DNA of 64,000 bases from Doryteuthis pealeii (taxonomy: Eukaryota; Mollusca; Cephalopoda; Myopsida; Loliginidae): contig CM042179.1 in NCBI GenBank assembly GCA_023376005.1, forward strand, positions 17,790,107 to 17,854,106, in the 5' to 3' direction. The notes below the pieces were generated by a model that saw only the letters and a program-made list of their open reading frames with translations, made no database searches and was not told where the DNA came from. The position numbers and the translations under genes were made by a program. Positions 57,901-64,000 of this stretch are shown piece after piece (the first letter of the stretch is position 1; each line of letters starts with the position of its first letter).

Positions 57901-60900
57901 AGCAAAGCCATTCATTCACCACCCCTATCATTGTCTCAGGTGATGATTTTAAGACATGTGATGAAAATCTTAGAGAAGATTGTATCTCCCTTTTAGACAC
58001 CCTTATTGACTGGATTGTTATGGGTGGTTATAGCAAAGCCATTCATTCACCACCCCTATCATTGTCTCAGGTGATGATTTTAAGACATGTGATGAAAATC
58101 TTAGAGAAGATTGTATCTCCCTTTTAGACACCCTTATTGACTGGGATTGTTATGGGTGGTTATAGCAAAGCCATTCATTCACCACCCCTATCATTGTCTC
58201 AGGTGATGATTTAAGACATGTGATGAAAATCTTAGAGAAGATTGTATCTCCCTTTTAGACACCTTATTGACTGGGATTGTTATGGGTGGTTATAGCAAAG
58301 CCATTCATTCACCACCCCTATCATTGTCTCAGGTGATGATTTTAAGACATGTGATGAAAATCTTAGAGAAGATTGTATCTCCCTTTTAGACACCCTTATT
58401 GACTGGGATTGTTATGGGTGGTTATAGCAAAGCCATTCATTCACCACCCCTATCATTGTCTCAGGTGATGATTTAAGACATGTGATGAAAATCTTAGAGA
58501 AGATTGTATCTCCCTTTTAGACACCCTTATTGACTGGGATTGTTATGGGTGGTTATAGCAAAGCCATTCATTCACCACCCCTATCATTGTCTCAGGTGAT
58601 GATTTTAAGACATGTGATGAAAATCTTAGAGAAGATTGTATCTCCCTTTTAGACACCCTTATTGACTGGGATTGTTATGGGTGGTTATAGCAAAGCCATT
58701 CATTCACCACCCCTATCATTGTCTCAGGTGATGATTTTAAGACATGTGATGAAATCTTAGAGAAGATTGTATCTCCCTTTTAGACACCCTTATTGACTGG
58801 ATTGTTATGGGTGGTTATAGCAAAGCCATTCATTCACCACCCCTATCATTGTCTCAGGTGATGATTTTAAGACATGTGATGAAAATCTTAGAGAAGATTG
58901 TATCTCCCTTTTAGACACCCTTATTGACTGGGATTGTTATGGGTGGTTATAGCAAAGCCATTCATTCACCACCCCTATCATTGTCTCAGGTGATGATTTT
59001 AAGACATGTGATGAAAATCTTAGAGAAGATTGTATCTCCCTTTTAGACACCCTTATTGACTGGGATTGTTATGGGTGTTATAGCAAAGCCATTCATTCAC
59101 CACCCCTATCATTGTCTCAGGTGATGATTTAAGACATGTGATGAAAATCTTAGAGAAGATTGTATCTCCCTTTTAGACACCCTTATTGACTGGATTGTTA
59201 TGGGTGGTTATAGCAAAGCCATTCATTCACCACCCCTATCATTGTCTCAGGTGATGATTTTAAGACATGTGATGAAAATCTTAGAGAAGATTGTATCTCC
59301 CTTTTAGACACCCTTATTGACTGGATTGTTATGGGTGGTTATAGCAAAGCCATTCATTCACCACCCCTATCATTGTCTCAGGTGATGATTTTAAGACATG
59401 TGATGAAAATCTTAGAGAAGATTGTATCTCCCTTTTAGACACCCTTATTGACTGGATTGTTATGGGTGGTTATAGCAAAGCCATTCATTCACCACCCCTA
59501 TCATTGTCTCAGGTGATGATTTAAGACATGTGATGAAAATCTTAGAGAAGATTGTATCTCCCTTTTAGACACCCTTATTGACTGGGATTGTTATGGGTGG
59601 TTATAGCAAAGCCATTCATTCACCACCCCTATCATTGTCTCAGGTGATGATTTTAAGACATGTGATGAAAATCTTAGAGAAGATTGTATCTCCCTTTTAG
59701 ACACCCTTATTGACTGGATTGTTATGGGTGGTTATAGCAAAGCCATTCATTCACCACCCCTATCATTGTCTCAGGTGATGATTTTAAGACATGTGATGAA
59801 AATCTTAGAGAAGATTGTATCTCCCTTTTAGACACCCTTATTGACTGGATTGTTATGGGTGGTTATAGCAAAGCCATTCATTCACCACCCCTATCATTGT
59901 CTCAGGTGATGATTTTAAGACATGTGATGAAAATCTTAGAGAAGATTGTATCTCCCTTTTAGACACCTTATTGACTGGATTGTTATGGGTGTTATAGCAA
60001 AGCCATTCATTCACCACCCCTATCATTGTCTCAGGTGATGATTTTAAGACATGTGATGAAAATCTTAGAGAAGATTGTATCTCCCTTTTAGACACCCTTA
60101 TTGACTGGGATTGTTATGGGTGGTTATAGCAAAGCCATTCATTCACCACCCCTATCATTGTCTCAGGTGATGATTTTAAGACATGTGATGAAAATCTTAG
60201 AGAAGATTGTATCTCCCTTTTAGACACCCTTATTGACTGGGATTGTTATGGGTGGTTATAGCAAAGCCATTCATTCACCACCCCTATCATTGTCTCAGGT
60301 GATGATTTTAAGACATGTGATGAAAATCTTAGAGAAGATTGTATCTCCCTTTTAGACACCCTTATTGACTGGGATTGTTATGGGTGGTTATAGCAAAGCC
60401 ATTCATTCACCACCCCTATCATTGTCTCAGGTGATGATTTTAAGACATGTGATGAAAATCTTAGAGAAGATTGTATCTCCCTTTTAGACACCCTTATTGA
60501 CTGGGATTGTTATGGGTGGTTATAGCAAAGCCATTCATTCACCACCCCTATCATTGTCTCAGGTGATGATTTTAAGACATGTGATGAAAATCTTAGAGAA
60601 GATTGTATCTCCCTTTTAGACACCCTTATTGACTGGGATTGTTATGGGTGGTTATAGCAAAGCCATTCATTCACCACCCCTATCATTGTCTCAGGTGATG
60701 ATTTTAAGACATGTGATGAAAATCTTAGAGAAGATTGTATCTCCCTTTTAGACACCCTTATTGACTGGGATTGTTATGGGTGGTTATAGCAAAGCCATTC
60801 ATTCACCACCCCTATCATTGTCTCAGGTGATGATTTTAAGACATGTGATGAAAATCTTAGAGAAGATTGTATCTCCCTTTTAGACACCTTATTGACTGGA

Positions 60901-62231
60901 TTGTTATGGGTGGTTATAGCAAAGCCATTCATTCACCACCCCTATCATTGTCTCAGGTGATGATTTTAAGACATGTGATGAAAATCTTAGAGAAGATTGT
61001 ATCTCCCTTTTAGACACCCTTATTGACTGGGATTGTTATGGGTGGTTATAGCAAAGCCATTCATTCACCACCCCTATCATTGTCTCAGGTGATGATTTTA
61101 AGACATGTGATGAAAATCTTAGAGAAGATTGTATCTCCCTTTTAGACACCCTTATTGACTGGGATTGTTATGGGTGGTTATAGCAAAGCCATTCATTCAC
61201 CACCCCTATCATTGTCTCAGGTGATGATTTAAGACATGTGATGAAAATCTTAGAGAAGATTGTATCTCCCTTTTAGACACCCTTATTGACTGGGTTATGG
61301 GTGGTTATAGCAAAGCCATTCATTCACCACCCCTATCATTGTCTCAGGTGATGATTTTAAGACATGTGATGAAAATCTTAGAGAAGATTGTATCTCCCTT
61401 TTAGACACCCTTATTGACTGGGATTGTTATGGGTGGTTATAGCAAAGCCATTCATTCACCACCCCTATCATTGTCTCAGGTGATTTTAAGACATGTGATG
61501 AAAATCTTAGAGAAGATTGTATCTCCCTTTTAGACACCCTTATTGACTGGGATTGTTATGGGTGGTTATAGCAAAGCCATTCATTCACCACCCCTATCAT
61601 TGTCTCAGGTGATGATTTTAAGACATGTGATGAAAATCTTAGAGAAGATTGTATCTCCCTTTTAGACACCCTTATTGACTGGGATTGTTATGGGTGGTTA
61701 TAGCAAAGCCATTCATTCACCACCCCTATCATTGTCTCAGGTGATGATTTAAGACATGTGATGAAAATCTTAGAGAAGATTGTATCTCCCTTTTAGACAC
61801 CCTTATTGACTGGATTGTTATGGGTGGTTATAGCAAAGCCATTCATTCACCACCCTATCATTGTCTCAGGTGATGATTTTAAGACATGTGATGAAAATCT
61901 TAGAGAAGATTGTATCTCCCTTTTAGACACACTTATTGACTGGGATTGTTATGGGTGGTTATAGCAAAGCCATTCATTCACCACCCCTATCATTGTCTCA
62001 GGTGATGAATTTAAGACATGTGATGAAAATCTAGAGAAGATTGTATCTCCCTTTTAGACACCCTTATTGACTGGGATTGTTATGGGTGGTTATAGCAAAG
62101 CCATTCATTCACCACCCCTATCATTGTCTCAGGTGATGATTTTAAGACATGTGATGAAAATCTTTGAGAAGATTGTATCTCCCTTTTAGACACCCTTATT
62201 GACTGGGATTGTTATGGGTGGTTATAGCAAA
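54969..62231 (-). repeat. Satellite B: about 55 copies of a 132-bp unit made from a LINE RT segment
   Basis: The unit is 132 bp, exactly 44 codons, and copies are near identical except for homopolymer-length variants (gactgg or gactggg, gacacc or gacaccc, gattta or gatttta). The left part (54969-56200) is more diverged. On the minus strand each unit reads IPVNKGV*KGDTIFSKIF followed by ITCLK, which corresponds to the RT motif-B region of RTE-like LINEs (GVRQGD..SP.LF). In-frame stops occur at four codons per unit. The flanks are the RT parts before (62.2-62.8 kb) and after (54.6-55.0 kb) this motif. The array ends within a unit at both sides without other sequence in between. Confidence 0.93.
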
Positions 62232-62840
62232 ACTATATTGATTATACAATTTAAGTTCCCTTCTTCAAGCAGTTTGATACACTATGTCTCTTAATCATAA
62301 TCAACAAAAGCAGTGCAAAATGACAACCTGTATTCTCTCTCTTGCTCCATTAAATTTATTAAATGGAGTATGTAATTCATCATAATATAGGTCTTAGAAA
62401 AGAATGTTTGCTCCTTTGGGTGTTGGTCAGTTTGGTGACTATGATTTTGGTTAACAGCTTATAAATGTGAGACAAGAGACAAATAGAACATTAGTTTATC
62501 AGGATCTCCTTTATCACCCATTTTTGGTATTTAAATCCTTCCACAGTGCGGCTATTTTCCCCTCCTTCTTCAGATAGTGATTGTAACATACAGCAAGGAT
62601 TTCCCATAGTTTCTCTCCTGCACTCACAAACATTTCTGTTGTTATTCTATCTTTTCCTAGAGTTTTGTCAATTTTTATCAGTTGAAGGACATTCCTACTA
62701 ATCAATATTGATGACATTTCTTGATACTTGTGCTGATTGAGGATAAGGGTTACTGATGAAGTAAAGAGGTTTGTGTAAAAACCTCCTCTTCTATCTGTCA
62801 CTGTGTGTCTATCCTTGTTCTTGATTAGAAGGCATTACAA
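62232..62840 (-). pseudogene. LINE reverse transcriptase, part before the satellite
   Basis: On minus, a 95-codon frame (62801-62514) reads FYTNLFTSS, MSSILISRNVLQLIK, DKTLGKDRITTEMF and EILAVCYNHYLKKEGKIAALW: the N-terminal fingers region of an RTE-like LINE RT. The sequence G.D.IT.EM is diagnostic, with APGPDG here changed to TLGKDR. In shifted frames NGDKGDPDKLMFYLSLVSHL (about 62455-62520) and HPKEQTFFSKT (about 62385-62420) follow. The last recognisable stretch, LYNQYSFAITTHNN, runs straight into the first satellite unit at 62231. No endonuclease was found upstream. Confidence 0.85.
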
Positions 62841-64000
62841 GCAATAAACCTGAAGCGTATAAATACACTAAAATTACCTATTCTCTTTTTTTCTCTTTAC
62901 AGACAGCTAGCATATATTTGTCTGGGTTTTAACCCTATTCTCTATTAACTACCCTTTTTTTTTCTTTTTTTTGTTGCTCTCAGCAGTTTCAGCACACATG
63001 CTGGGCAACTGTCTCAGCAACATGTACCCTTCTTATAGCAGTATCAGTTAAGCACCCCACTGGACTACAGACACACACACACATGATAGACACTCAACCA
63101 AAATATTTTAAGCCTCCTCCTCCTAAATGGTTTTATCTGGTCACTGGCTGCCCTCTTTCCATATAACCATGTGCCACACAAGAATCCTTCACACAGACAT
63201 ATTCTGTGCTACATCATTATCCACCACACAAGTGCTAAAACAAATGCCTGTCCACCCCACTCATGCATCCAAAAGGAATGCCATCCACACCATACATACT
63301 ATCAAAAGAAATGTTTATCCATCCAACAATTATAATGTCACCAAAGGCCAAACTGTTACAACCACATACAAAGTTCAGCCCTCCTGTAAGCCATAACTCC
63401 AAAGGCCAAACTGTACAACCTTAAACACCAACCAAACAGAACACATCACTAAACAGACTCTATGTATGAATTACCTTTTCATAGATTTATTGTTACAATC
63501 TTTTGGGCCATCGTGAAGGACTTAAGCAAAAGTGCTGATCCAGTGGAATTGGATCCCTGATAAAGAGTCCTGGGTATTGGTAAACATTTGGTAATCCTGC
63601 AAGTCCGTCTTCAAGGAGTGCAGTTAGAATTATGTCCAATGTGTGTGTGTGTGGGGGGGGTTAAGTAGTCTATCAGCCACGCAGTATTGCTAGTGATTGG
63701 CTGCAAGAATAACTCACGTGACCTTGGCTAGTCTATGAATCCAGGTGGGGAATTAGAGCACACCTTATATTAAAAAAAACTCCAACACCCCCCCTATTTT
63801 GATATAAGGTGGGCTTTTCCATTGAGAAATATTAAATCACATTAGTTTCTAAAACACTATAGGAGCAATGTAAGCTAATTTTTTTTTTTTTTCATAAATT
63901 TATGGATTAAAATGTACAATCGTCAATGAAATTATGTACATACCTTTAAATCCCCCCTCTGCTAAGCGGGGTTGAACTCTAGCAACAATATTTCCGTTGC
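62841..64000. other. Unassigned sequence
   Basis: No gene was recognised. An ATG-started 89-codon frame at 63127-63396 on plus is rich in His, Thr and Ile and shows no domain. A G-rich run (63650-63660), a T-rich run (62949-62968) and an A8 run are present. Confidence 0.5.

Noticed and set aside
54969..62231. A repetitive coding gene made of 44-residue repeats
   Set aside because: The LINE-sense frame has four stops per unit and other frames also close. Open stretches such as 56184-56567 or 59853-60095 exist only because of the repeat period.
63127..63396. An 89-codon gene
   Set aside because: No domain is recognised, the composition is biased to His, Thr and Ile, and there is no supporting signal nearby.

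Overview
The window reads as repeat-rich, AT-rich animal DNA, most likely from a mollusc and probably a cephalopod. This is inferred from the mix of elements seen: RTE-type LINEs, a tRNA-derived SINE, Ty3/gypsy elements, a Penelope-like element with a GIY-YIG domain, a Tc1/mariner relic and very long TA/GA microsatellites. No intact host gene was recognised. Almost every open frame that can be named is a transposable-element protein or a fragment of one. Two runs of exactly 100 N (7001-7100 and 42717-42816) split the window into three contig pieces.

Layout. 1-6962 is a satellite array with 120-bp and 107-bp unit forms. 7240-11080 is a degraded but almost complete LINE on the minus strand. 11.1-17.6 kb holds microsatellites, an 89-bp tandem repeat, a mariner relic, a SINE, a Penelope-like element next to a LINE-type RNase H fragment, and two further relics on the plus strand. 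17562-42716 is a giant imperfect palindrome of two arms of about 12.5 kb around a loop near 30.15 kb. Each arm carries a Ty3/gypsy element with 177-bp LTRs nested in an older fold-back repeat, an internally deleted second gypsy element with 164-bp LTRs, and AT-rich sequence without genes. The right arm is peppered with small indels and stops exactly at the second gap, so an assembly or fold-back read artefact is the leading explanation. 42.8-49.2 kb is AT-rich with no recognised gene. 49.2-52.3 kb is a decayed third gypsy element on the minus strand. 53.3-54.0 kb is a LINE fragment on the plus strand.

The most interesting structure is at 54.6-62.8 kb. A LINE reverse transcriptase on the minus strand is split by a 7.3-kb satellite of about 55 copies of a 132-bp (44-codon) unit. 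Read in the LINE sense, that unit translates into the part of the same reverse transcriptase that is missing between the flanks (the GV.(K/Q)GD motif-B region). The satellite therefore appears to have grown in place from a LINE coding segment.

How the pieces relate: all named genes serve transposition (gag, protease, reverse transcriptase, RNase H, integrase, GIY-YIG or APE endonuclease, transposase). None is intact enough to be called functional. The gypsy element at 19.0-22.7 kb is the best preserved, but its pol has frameshifts, several of them at homopolymers, and a deletion that removes the RNase H core.
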